Assembly (NCBI GenBank): GCA_021844945.1
Contig: JAKBSJ010000005.1
Location: 1 to 64,000, forward strand
Reading direction: 5' to 3'
DNA from: Thermoplasmata archaeon
Lineage (GTDB): Archaea > Thermoplasmatota > Thermoplasmata > Lutacidiplasmatales > UBA184
DNA: 64,000 nucleotides
Part shown: piece by piece, positions 52,777 through 61,868 of the stretch
Layout: each line of letters begins with the position of its first letter
How positions within the stretch are numbered: position 1 is the first letter of the stretch
Made by a program: the position numbers and the translations under genes
The notes under the pieces: generated by a model
Seen by the model: only the letters and a program-made list of their open reading frames with translations
Told to the model about the DNA's origin: nothing
Database searches by the model: none

Positions 52777-54411
52777 GTGAAGGTAATCGTGGTCAGCGGG
52801 GGTGTCATTTCCGGCCTCGGTAAGGGCATCACCACCTCCTCCCTGGGCCGCCTCCTCAAGGCCCGTGGGATCCCCGTCACAATCCTCAAGATCGACCCGT
52901 ACCTGAACGTCGACGCGGGAACGATGAACCCGTACCAGCACGGAGAGGTCTTCGTGCTGGACGATGGCACCGAGGCCGATCTCGACCTTGGGAATTACGA
53001 GCGGTTCCTCGGCCAGAGCCTCTCGGGAACCCATAACCTAACGACCGGCAAAATCTATCGCGCGGTGATCGAGAAGGAACGGCGGGGCGACTACCTCGGA
53101 ACGACCGTTCAGATCATTCCGCACGTCACCGGAGAGATCAAGCGGACCATCCGAGAGGTCGCCCAGACTGCCGGCGCGGAAGTGATCCTTGTCGAGGTCG
53201 GAGGGACCGTGGGCGACATCGAGTCGATGCCGTTCCTGGAGGCGCTGCGCGAGCTATCCTACGAGCTGGGCGAGGGCCACACCGCGTTCGTGCACACGAC
53301 GCTCGTCCCGATCGTTGGGCCCGTCGGAGAGGCCAAGACGAAACCGACCCAGCATTCCGTTCGCGAGCTGCGCGCCATTGGCATCCGGCCGAACCTGATC
53401 ATCGCAAGGGGTTCGGCGCCCCTGGCGGCGGACATCAAGGCGAAGATCTCCCTTTTCTGTGACGTGCCTCCGGAAGCCGTCATCAGCGTGCCCGACCAGC
53501 CGACCATCTACGAAGTGCCGCTGGTCCTCGAAGCGCAGGGTGTCGGGACTCGGCTGACCGAGCTGTTGCACTTGCCCGACCGTCCTCCAGACTATGCCGC
53601 CTGGAAGGAGTTCCTGACGACCTACCGACGGAGCGGGGGATCGATCGAGGTAGCGATCGTCGGAAAGTACACCGAGCTTCGGGACGCATACCTTTCGCAC
53701 ATCGAAGCGTTCCATCACGTGCAGGGTCACCTCGGGGTGGAGGTCCGCCTATCCTGGTACGACGCCGAGGACATTCCGAAGAACCCCACGCTTCTCGCCC
53801 GGATCGAGCACGCCGACGCTCTCCTCGTACCGGGTGGGTTCGGAGTGCGCGGCGTCGAAGGAAAGGTCCAGGCGATCGAAGTCTCGCGTACCCGGCGCAT
53901 CCCGTTCCTCGGGGTCTGCTACGGGTTCCAGATCGCCGCGGTCGAGTTCGCACGCAATGTGCTGGGCCTCGCCTCGGCGAGCAGCACCGAGATCGAGCCC
54001 GAGACCCCCGATCCCGTCGTCTGCCTCCTCGAGCAGCAGAAGGGCCTCCAGGGCATGGGCGGCACGATGCGCCTCGGCGCGCAGCGCGTCGTCCTGACGC
54101 CGGGGTCGCTGATCGCACGCACGTACGGGAAGACCGAGGTCTGGGAGCGGCACCGCCATCGCTACGAGATCAATCCCGCATACTTCGACCGGTTCCGCGC
54201 CGCGGGGCTCGCGATTACGGGAACCTCGGTCGACGGTCGCGTCGAGTCCTTCGAGATCGCCGATCACCCGTTCTTCGTCGGAGTACAGTTCCACCCCGAG
54301 TTCCTTTCTCGCCCCGAGGCCCCGCACCCCCTCTATCTCGGCCTCGTTCGCGCCGCGCTGGCCCGGAAGGAGGTGCCGGCTCCTGCCGCTCGCCCGCCGG
54401 CTCTCTCGTGA
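52777..54411 (+). CDS. pyrG: CTP synthase
   Basis: KVIVVSGGVISGLGKGITTSSLGRLLKARG, IDPYLNVDAGTMNPYQHGEVFVLDDGTEADLDLGNYERF; glutaminase GVCYGFQIA; GTG start. Confidence 0.96.
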   Translation: MKVIVVSGGVISGLGKGITTSSLGRLLKARGIPVTILKIDPYLNVDAGTMNPYQHGEVFVLDDGTEADLDLGNYERFLGQSLSGTHNLTTGKIYRAVIEKERRGDYLGTTVQIIPHVTGEIKRTIREVAQTAGAEVILVEVGGTVGDIESMPFLEALRELSYELGEGHTAFVHTTLVPIVGPVGEAKTKPTQHSVRELRAIGIRPNLIIARGSAPLAADIKAKISLFCDVPPEAVISVPDQPTIYEVPLVLEAQGVGTRLTELLHLPDRPPDYAAWKEFLTTYRRSGGSIEVAIVGKYTELRDAYLSHIEAFHHVQGHLGVEVRLSWYDAEDIPKNPTLLARIEHADALLVPGGFGVRGVEGKVQAIEVSRTRRIPFLGVCYGFQIAAVEFARNVLGLASASSTEIEPETPDPVVCLLEQQKGLQGMGGTMRLGAQRVVLTPGSLIARTYGKTEVWERHRHRYEINPAYFDRFRAAGLAITGTSVDGRVESFEIADHPFFVGVQFHPEFLSRPEAPHPLYLGLVRAALARKEVPAPAARPPALS

Positions 54412-55693
54412 GCTAAAGGAGCGGGACGGCGACACCGTCCGCATCGCCGGTTTCCTCGAGGAATACCGCGCGCTCGGCGGCGTCGCGTTCGCGGTCGTCC
54501 GCGACCGCAGTGGCGGGACGCAGGTCACCCTGAAGAAGGGGGTCACCGACCCCACGTTGTTCGCGTTGCTCGCCGAGCTCCCGCGAGAGTCCGTGATCGA
54601 CGTCACGGGCACGGTACGTCGGTCGGAGAAATCGAACCGAGGCGTCGAGCTGCTCCCCGCGCGGATCGAGGTGTTGGCCCGCGCCGGAGTCCCGCTACCG
54701 CTCGGGGTGGTCGACCGGGTCTCGGCCGATCTCGATACGCGGCTCAACCACCGCGTGCTCGACCTGCGCAAACCCGAGGTGCGCGCGATCTTCGAGGTCC
54801 GGTCCGCCGTGCTCGCCGGGTTCCGGGAAGCGTTCCTGGAGCGAGGGTTCCTTGAGATCGAAACGCCGAAGCTCTTGCGCGCAGGCGCGGAGGGCGGCGC
54901 GACCCTCTTCGCGGTCGACTACTTCGGGGGCCCGGCGTACCTTGCTCAGAGCCCCCAGCTCTACAAACAGATGCTGATCGGCGCCGGTTTCGAACGCGTC
55001 TTCGAGATCGCTCCGGCCTTCCGCGCCGAGCCCTCCGACACGGTCCGTCACTTGACCGAGTTCGGCAGCCTCGACGCCGAGATGGGGTACATCGATGACG
55101 TGGAGGATGTCCGCCGGATGCTCGAGGAAGTCCTGGCGGCAGCGATCCGAGCTGCCCGTCGCCGCCTCGCCGACACGGGGAACCCGCACGTCGATCGACT
55201 TCCCGAGGTCCGTACTCCGTTCCCCCGCATCCCGTTCTCGACCGCGGAGGAGTGGCTGGGGCGCGCCGGGGCCGGGCTCGACTTCGGCACCGAGGACGAG
55301 AAGGTGATCGGGGAGCGTGCGCTTCAGGAGCACGGGAACCCGTTCTACTATCTCACGGACTTCCCGACGTCGGTCAAGGAGCGGACGTTCTATGCCCAGC
55401 GCCAAGACGCCGACCCATCGAGGACCTGGTATTTCGACCTCGACTATCGAGGGGTGGAGATCGTCAGCGGAGGCGCCCGCGAGCACCGACTGGAGCGGGT
55501 CATCGCGAACATGAGGTCCGCCGGGCTCGATCCGGCGTCGTTCGAAGGGTACCTGGAAGCCTTCCGCTACGGGATGCCCCCGCACGGCGGCTGGGGTCTC
55601 GGCGTCGATCGCTTGGTCATGGTCCTCCTCGGTCTCGGGAACGTCCGGGAGGCGCGCTTATTCCCGCGCGACCGCTACCGACTGGACCCGTAG
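54383..55693 (+). CDS. aspS: Aspartyl-tRNA synthetase, archaeal type (proposed CTG start)
   Basis: VRIAGFLEEYRALGGVAFAVVRDRSGGTQVTLKKG OB-fold; class II motifs FLEIETPKLLRAGAEGGATLF, LAQSPQLYKQMLI; GGAGGTG 7 nt upstream of CTG; no ATG/GTG/TTG in frame between 54302 and 54557. Confidence 0.9.
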   Translation: MPLARRLSRELKERDGDTVRIAGFLEEYRALGGVAFAVVRDRSGGTQVTLKKGVTDPTLFALLAELPRESVIDVTGTVRRSEKSNRGVELLPARIEVLARAGVPLPLGVVDRVSADLDTRLNHRVLDLRKPEVRAIFEVRSAVLAGFREAFLERGFLEIETPKLLRAGAEGGATLFAVDYFGGPAYLAQSPQLYKQMLIGAGFERVFEIAPAFRAEPSDTVRHLTEFGSLDAEMGYIDDVEDVRRMLEEVLAAAIRAARRRLADTGNPHVDRLPEVRTPFPRIPFSTAEEWLGRAGAGLDFGTEDEKVIGERALQEHGNPFYYLTDFPTSVKERTFYAQRQDADPSRTWYFDLDYRGVEIVSGGAREHRLERVIANMRSAGLDPASFEGYLEAFRYGMPPHGGWGLGVDRLVMVLLGLGNVREARLFPRDRYRLDP

Positions 55694-55704
55694 GAGGTTG
55701 GACG

Positions 55705-57828
55705 ATGGTCGCGGCCAAAAGGACTCTGCCCGCTCCGCCCGAAATCTCGGGCCGATGGGCCGCGGTCTTCGAGGAGGCGGGGGCACGCCCGGCAATCCTG
55801 CTCCTGGCGGACCGGATGCCCGAGGAACGGAGCCTCGAGTTGCCGTTCGCGACCCTCGAGGCGATCGACACGACGCTGGCGGACCTTCTGCTCGAGCGGG
55901 CCGAGGAGGTGCTCAGCGCGGGGATGCGGGCGATGCGCGACACCCTCCCGGTCGCAGGGCTCGAGGCCGAAGGGCTGCGACTGCGCATCACGGGCCTGCC
56001 CACGGTCGCCCGTCGGCCGATCCGCGAGATCCGGGAATCCGACCTCGGGAGGTTCCTCGCGGTCGAGGGCCTCGTCCGCAAGGTCAGCGAGGTGCGCCCC
56101 CAGATCCGCGATGCGGTCTTCCAGTGCGTTCTGTGCCGGACCGAGTTCCACGAGCCCCAGGATGACGCATCGCTCGTCTTTCGCGAACCGCTCGAGTGTC
56201 CGGAGAGCCAGGGAGGATGCGGAAAGCCCGCCGGCCGCACCCGGTTCCGCCTGCTCCCCGAGAAGTCCAGCTACGTCGATTCCCAAAGGATCGAGGTGCA
56301 GGAAAGCCCCGAATCGCTCCATCGCGGCGCTCATCCTCAAGGGCTAACCGTCCTGCTCACGGAGGACCTCGCGGGCAAGGTGATTCCGGGGAACCGGGTC
56401 GTTGCGAACGGCGTCCTGCGCAGTTTCCAGCGGGCCTCCGCGGGCCGCGCCGGGCCGGTCCGCAGCACGACCTTCGATCTGATGCTCCTCGGGAACTCCC
56501 TGGAATCGAAGGCGGTCTCGCTCGAGGAGGTCGAGCTCACCGATGAGGAGGAACGTCTCGTCCGCCAGTTCGAAGGGGATCCGACCGCCGTCGACAAGAT
56601 CGTTCTCTCCCTCGCGCCCACGATCAAGCAGATGGACCAGGAGAAGGAGGCCATCGCGCTCCAGCTCTTCGGCGGTGTCGAGAAGCGGCATCCGGACGGG
56701 GTGCGGACGCGCGGGGACATCCATGTCCTTTTGATCGGGGACCCCGGCACGGCGAAGAGCCAGCTCCTGCGCTACGTCGCCGAGGTCGCGCTGCACGGCA
56801 TCTACACGAGCGGCAAGGGGGCGACGGCCGCCGGTCTCACGGCCGCGGCGGTGAAGGACGATTTCGCCGGCGGGCGCTGGGTCCTCGAGGCCGGAATGCT
56901 GGTCCTGGCCGACGGGGGCATGGCGATCGTCGACGAACTCGACAAGATGACCGCCGAGGACCGCTCGGCGATGCACGAGGCGCTCGAGCAGCAGACGGTT
57001 TCGATCGCCAAGGCGGGGATCACCGCGACGCTCAACGCCCGATGCGCGGTCCTGGCCGCGGCGAACCCAAAGCTCGGGCGCTTCAACCCCGACAAGTCGT
57101 TCGCCGAGCAGCTCGACCTGCCACCGACACTGTTGTCGCGCTTTGACGTCATCTTCTCGATCCAGGACCGGCCGGAACCCGAGCGCGATCGACTGCTCGC
57201 GAACCAGATCCTAACATCGCACCAGGAAGGCGTGCCCGGGGGTTCGGATCCGGGAGTCACCGGTCGGGCCGCCCGATCGGCGCCGTTCGCTCCCGAGTTC
57301 CTGAAGAAGTACATCGCCTACGCGCGCCAGCGCGTCACCCCCCAGCTCTCGGACGAAGCGCTGAAGGTGCTCGAGGACTTCTACGTTCGGGTCCGCCGGC
57401 AGGGGGAAGGTCCCGGGGCTCCCGTCCCGATCACCGCCCGCCAGCTGGAAGCGCTCATCCGCCTCTCGGAGGCCGCCGCCCGCGCCCGACTCTCCCAGAC
57501 CGTGGGCATCGAAGACGCCCAGCGCGCGATCCGCGTCGTGGAGAACTTCATGTCCCGGGTCTCGAAGGACGAGTCGGGCCGGCTCGACGTTGACCTCGTG
57601 ATGACCGGGCACAGCGCGAGCCAGCGCGAGCGGCTCGAGACGCTCCTGACGATCATGCGCACGCTCATGGAGCGGCCCCAAGGATCGTTCACGCTCGCCG
57701 AAGTCCAGGAGGAGGCGAAGAAGTCGGGCATCGACGCGCAGCGTACGGAAGCGCTCTTCTTCGTACTGCGGAACCAGGGCGAGATCATGGAGCCGCAGCC
57801 CGACGTCTGGCAGCTCGTCCGGTTCTGA
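55705..57828 (+). CDS. mcm: MCM replicative helicase
   Basis: Zn-binding CVLCRTEF...CPESQGGCGKP, LLIGDPGTAKSQLLRYVAEVALHGIYTSGKGATAAGLTAAAVKDD, SRFDVIFSIQDRPEPERDRLLA. Confidence 0.96.
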   Translation: MVAAKRTLPAPPEISGRWAAVFEEAGARPAILLLADRMPEERSLELPFATLEAIDTTLADLLLERAEEVLSAGMRAMRDTLPVAGLEAEGLRLRITGLPTVARRPIREIRESDLGRFLAVEGLVRKVSEVRPQIRDAVFQCVLCRTEFHEPQDDASLVFREPLECPESQGGCGKPAGRTRFRLLPEKSSYVDSQRIEVQESPESLHRGAHPQGLTVLLTEDLAGKVIPGNRVVANGVLRSFQRASAGRAGPVRSTTFDLMLLGNSLESKAVSLEEVELTDEEERLVRQFEGDPTAVDKIVLSLAPTIKQMDQEKEAIALQLFGGVEKRHPDGVRTRGDIHVLLIGDPGTAKSQLLRYVAEVALHGIYTSGKGATAAGLTAAAVKDDFAGGRWVLEAGMLVLADGGMAIVDELDKMTAEDRSAMHEALEQQTVSIAKAGITATLNARCAVLAAANPKLGRFNPDKSFAEQLDLPPTLLSRFDVIFSIQDRPEPERDRLLANQILTSHQEGVPGGSDPGVTGRAARSAPFAPEFLKKYIAYARQRVTPQLSDEALKVLEDFYVRVRRQGEGPGAPVPITARQLEALIRLSEAAARARLSQTVGIEDAQRAIRVVENFMSRVSKDESGRLDVDLVMTGHSASQRERLETLLTIMRTLMERPQGSFTLAEVQEEAKKSGIDAQRTEALFFVLRNQGEIMEPQPDVWQLVRF

Positions 57829-57890
57829 GTGCGCGGTCCCCGGTTGGGGGGCTCGGCGATATATGCGGGCCCTGAGGTCTCCTTCGGGTC

Positions 57891-58214
57891 ATGGCCGAGA
57901 CGCAGGGCGCGATCGTGATGCGGATCCACCGGATCCGCGCGGAGTTCGTCGTCGCCGCGTGCGACGCCGAGCTGATCGGCCAGGAAGTTCCGGTCGGCTC
58001 GAAGGGTCGAACGGTGCGTATCAGCGAGCAGTTCTACGGAGAGCGGAAGGTCTCGCCCGAGGAGTTCCTGTGGGCCCTCGCTCGCGCGACGACCGCGAAC
58101 CTTCTCGGGAGCCGCGTGACGCGCCTCGCGCGCGAGGCCGGCTACGTCGACGACGGTTGCACCGGCACGCTCGGGGGCATCCCGCATGCCGAGATCTTCT
58201 CGATGAGCGCGTAA
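57891..58214 (+). CDS. DUF424-family protein
   Basis: VVAACDAELIGQEVPVGSKGRTVRISEQFYGERKVSPEEFLWALARATTANLLGSR. Confidence 0.8.
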   Translation: MAETQGAIVMRIHRIRAEFVVAACDAELIGQEVPVGSKGRTVRISEQFYGERKVSPEEFLWALARATTANLLGSRVTRLAREAGYVDDGCTGTLGGIPHAEIFSMSA

Positions 58215-58223
58215 CGGGGGCCG

Positions 58224-58961
58224 ATGCCAACGAACGGGGAGTTCTGCGTTCTCTGCGGTCGCACCGGCCGCGTCCTGACCGACGGGGTTTGCGCCGAGTG
58301 CGCCGCCGAGCATACGACGCTACTCACTCCCCCCGGCCGGGGGATCGTTACCGTCTGCCCCACCTGCGGCGCCCGCCGGATCGGGTCCCACTGGGATCGC
58401 GCGGGCGCGAGCCGGCTCCTAACCGCGGAGGACCTGACTCCGTTGCTCGTCCCCCACCCCGAGGTCGCGGTACGGTCGGTCCGCTGGGAGGAGACTCAGC
58501 GCAGCGGCCTCCTCCACCAGTTCCGCGGCACCGCGCGGCTGCGGTTCCGCGGTTTCGAGCGGGACCAAGAGGTTGCCCTGACGGTGAAGGTCGAGCATCG
58601 GACCTGTCCGGCGTGCTCGCGCAAGAGCGGCCACTACTACACCGCAATCCTCCAACTGCGCGGTCCCGAAGGGGGCCGCCGCAGCAAGGCGACGGCCCTG
58701 CGCGCGCGTCTCGAGCGGCAGTGGGAGGAACTGATGACCGAATCCCGTGCGGACTGGCGGGAGGCGATCAGCTGGCGGGAGGCGCTCCCGGAGGGCTGGG
58801 ACTACTACGCCGTCGACACGCTCGCCGCCCGCTCGATCGCCCGGCTCGCGAAGCAGCGGCTCGGGGCGAGCGTGAAGGAATCCGCGACGCTCGTCGGTCG
58901 CAAGGACGGCACGGATGTCTACCGCGTCACGTTCTGCGTCCGCCTCCCTGCGACCACCTGA
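58224..58961 (+). CDS. NMD3-family ribosome-associated protein
   Basis: FCVLCGRTGRVLTDGVCAEC, TVCPTCGARRIGSHW, HRTCPACSRKSGHYYTAILQLRG. Confidence 0.9.
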   Translation: MPTNGEFCVLCGRTGRVLTDGVCAECAAEHTTLLTPPGRGIVTVCPTCGARRIGSHWDRAGASRLLTAEDLTPLLVPHPEVAVRSVRWEETQRSGLLHQFRGTARLRFRGFERDQEVALTVKVEHRTCPACSRKSGHYYTAILQLRGPEGGRRSKATALRARLERQWEELMTESRADWREAISWREALPEGWDYYAVDTLAARSIARLAKQRLGASVKESATLVGRKDGTDVYRVTFCVRLPATT

Positions 58962-59024
58962 GGGAGCTCGTGCCGCGAGCGCGGGGGATATGTACCCGCG
59001 AAGCTCGCGAAAATCGGCCCTACG

Positions 59025-59306
59025 ATGCCGGTCGACATCGACGAAGCGGACGCACAGACGGCGAAGCTGGGCGGCTTGGGCATCTATTTCGTGCTCTCGG
59101 CCGTGACCGGCGAGGGGCTCGAGGTCAGCGTGTACGACGGAAGCCCGGCGGACCTCGCCGAGCTGCGCTCCTCCTTGGAGGAGTCTCTCGGCAAGAAGCA
59201 GCAGATCGTGCTGCTCCGGGGAGAGGCCCCCGAGGCGATGAACGTTCGGTGGTCCGTTCTCGACCCCCGCAAGACCCTGGCCAACCTTCCGGCGCGTGGT
59301 CCCTAG
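59025..59306 (+). CDS. Small hypothetical protein
   Basis: 93-aa ORF with balanced composition downstream of nmd3. Confidence 0.55.
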   Translation: MPVDIDEADAQTAKLGGLGIYFVLSAVTGEGLEVSVYDGSPADLAELRSSLEESLGKKQQIVLLRGEAPEAMNVRWSVLDPRKTLANLPARGP

Positions 59307-59913
59307 TGCCCTAGAGTCGCGGTCTCCCTCCGGGCGCTGCGGGGCGCGCCGAGGCCCGCCCGACGGACCGTCCCCCGGAGCATCCAGCGCAACCGCCACA
59401 GCCCGCGTCGCTGCCCGATGTCCCGAAGTTCATACGACCGACCGGGGCGGCGAGCCTCCGCATGGAGAGCGGTCGCATCGTTGGCGGCCAGTCTCGAGGG
59501 ATTTTTCCGCGCTCCTTCCCCGCGCGGCAGGACGTAGGACGTACGGGGAACGCCCGTGGTTTCCGCGAGCTCTGCGGGACCTCGCAAGAGCCTCGCCGGC
59601 GGAACGCGAAGCTACGATGCCGCCCGGGACCGGCGGACGGGGGCGCGCGGAGACAACTCCCGCGTCGCGATCGCACGGCGTCGGATCGCTTCGATTCCCA
59701 TGGTCCGCGTCTTTGCGGAGAACCTCCTCGAGTCCATCGGGTCCCCGGGCCCGCGCGGTGAGCTCGGAGCAGCGGGCCCCAAACGAGGCCCACGAGTCCG
59801 CACGGACAGAGCTGCGAAACGGACGGCGCGGAACGGTCGATGCCGGTTCAACTCCGGCAGTGGAACAATATCCTTAAGAGTCGAGTATCGCTCGAACCCT
59901 CCGGTACGGGGCG

Positions 59914-60288
59914 ATGGCGAAGGGCGGGATCTTGCGACGTCACCATGGCGCGGACACACTCGAAGAAGGAACGTTCCTCGACCTCGGAGCGTTGTCCTTC
60001 GAGGACGCGGATTCCGCGCTCGGAGCGAAGGGCAATATCCGCATGGCGGAGGTTCTTCGTTTGGACGATGTCCATACCTACTCCAAGCTGACGTACCAGG
60101 GTGACATCGTCATACTGGACTACACCTCGATCTCCAACGATGCGACCGCAGTGAAGCGGATGAGCACGGACCTACGGAACATCACGCGGGACACCGGCGG
60201 CGACGTCGCCGGGATCGCGAAGGACCTCCTGTGCATCACTCCCGCCGGGATCCGCATCGATCGCCAGAAGCTGCGCCCGACGCTGTAG
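59914..60288 (+). CDS. sepF: SepF-like cell division protein
   Basis: NIRMAEVLRLDDVHTYSKLTYQGDIVILDYTSISNDATAVKRMSTDLRNITRDTGGDVAGIAKDLLCITPAGIRIDR. Confidence 0.85.
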   Translation: MAKGGILRRHHGADTLEEGTFLDLGALSFEDADSALGAKGNIRMAEVLRLDDVHTYSKLTYQGDIVILDYTSISNDATAVKRMSTDLRNITRDTGGDVAGIAKDLLCITPAGIRIDRQKLRPTL

Positions 60289-60304
60289 GGGACCGGGGCC
60301 CGCC

Positions 60305-61843
60305 GTGCGGCTCTCCCTGTCCTCCGAGAGCCCGGCCACCGTCGCGGCCGATGCCGGGGTCTCCGGGGTCTGGGAGGCGGTGGCCGCAGACACTCCATTT
60401 CCTCGCGCGCTGGCGGAGCTCGATCGTGCGAGCGGCGGTGCGATCTCCGGAGCTTGGAAGAGCGGCGAGCTGAAGGGTAAGCGGAAGGAGATCGCCGTCT
60501 TCCATCGCACCTCCGGCGGCCCTCGGATCGTTCTGGTAGGGCTCGGCCCCCGGAACACTCACGATGCCGAAGGAGTTCGGCGGGCCGCGGCGGAAGCGAT
60601 CCGTTCCCTCGCGGGGCGAGGTGTGACGACTGCCGCATACGATGCGCGATCGTTCGTGGCCGGCCGGGTCGACCTGGCTTCCGCGGTGCGATCGATCGTC
60701 GACGGAGCGGTGCTCGGCAGCTACCGGTTCACGAAGTTCAAGTCGAAGTTCCCGGACACCCCGGTCGCCGCGAGCGTGATCGTCGTCGGACCCAAACCGC
60801 CGAAGGCGGTCACCGCCGCGTTCGCCGAGGAGGAGACGCTCACGGGGGTCGTCACGTGGACCCGAGACGTCGCGAACCTGCCGCCGAACGAGGCGACTCC
60901 CGCGCGCCTCGCCGAGATCGCGCTGGAGCTCGGGAAGAGCCATGAGCTCAAGGTCACCGTGCTCGACGAGAAGCAGCTCGAGAAGCTCGGATGCGGGGGC
61001 CTTCTCGCGGTCGGTAGCGGTTCGTCGCACCCACCTCGCCTGATCGCGCTCGAGTACCCCGGCCAAGGCGCGAACGCGCCTACGATCGCGGTCGTGGGGA
61101 AGGGGATCACCTTCGACTCCGGCGGCATCTCGATCAAGCCGGCACCGAGCATGTCCTACATGAAGTTCGACAAGAGCGGCGCGGTCGCCGTCCTGGGCAT
61201 CCTCCGCGCGGCCCGGGCCCTTCGGGTTCGCCCCCGGGTCGTCGGTATCATGGCGTGCGCGGAGAACCTGCCGAGCGGCTCGTCGTACCGCCCGGGGGAC
61301 GTTGTGCGGACCTACAGCGGTAAGACCATCGAAGTGCTGAACACCGACGCCGAGGGGAGGGTCGTGCTCTCGGACGCGCTCGCCTACGCCGTGAAGAACT
61401 ACGACCCGGCGGCGATGATCGATCTCGCCACCCTTACGGGGGCCCAGACCGTGGCCCTCGGCGACACCATCGCCGGCCTCGTGACGAAGGATGACGGCCT
61501 CGCCGAGCGGCTGCGGCGCGCCAGCGCGGCCACCGGCGAGGCGATCTGGAGGATGCCGCTCACGGATTACCACCGCGAACTAGTGCGCGCGGCGGATTTC
61601 GGCGACGTGCGCAACTCGGTCGAGATTCCGCTCGCGGGTATGCTGACGGCCGCCGCCTTCCTCGAGACCTTCGTGGACGATCGCCCCTGGGCGCACCTCG
61701 ACATCGCGGGTCCGGCCTACACCACGCCGACGACGCGCAAGTACCAGCCGGCGTATCTGAACGTCGGAGCGGTCGGGTTCGGCGTGCGCCTTCTCTCGCG
61801 ATTCCTGCTCGACTACGTTCCGGGAAAGGGACGCCGGCGATAG
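60305..61843 (+). CDS. pepA: Leucyl aminopeptidase (M17)
   Basis: VGKGITFDSGGISIKPAPSMSYMKFDKSGAVAVLG, NTDAEGRVVLSDALAYA. Confidence 0.95.
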   Translation: MRLSLSSESPATVAADAGVSGVWEAVAADTPFPRALAELDRASGGAISGAWKSGELKGKRKEIAVFHRTSGGPRIVLVGLGPRNTHDAEGVRRAAAEAIRSLAGRGVTTAAYDARSFVAGRVDLASAVRSIVDGAVLGSYRFTKFKSKFPDTPVAASVIVVGPKPPKAVTAAFAEEETLTGVVTWTRDVANLPPNEATPARLAEIALELGKSHELKVTVLDEKQLEKLGCGGLLAVGSGSSHPPRLIALEYPGQGANAPTIAVVGKGITFDSGGISIKPAPSMSYMKFDKSGAVAVLGILRAARALRVRPRVVGIMACAENLPSGSSYRPGDVVRTYSGKTIEVLNTDAEGRVVLSDALAYAVKNYDPAAMIDLATLTGAQTVALGDTIAGLVTKDDGLAERLRRASAATGEAIWRMPLTDYHRELVRAADFGDVRNSVEIPLAGMLTAAAFLETFVDDRPWAHLDIAGPAYTTPTTRKYQPAYLNVGAVGFGVRLLSRFLLDYVPGKGRRR

Positions 61844-61868
61844 ACGCGGCCCCTCGCACGCCGGCCCC

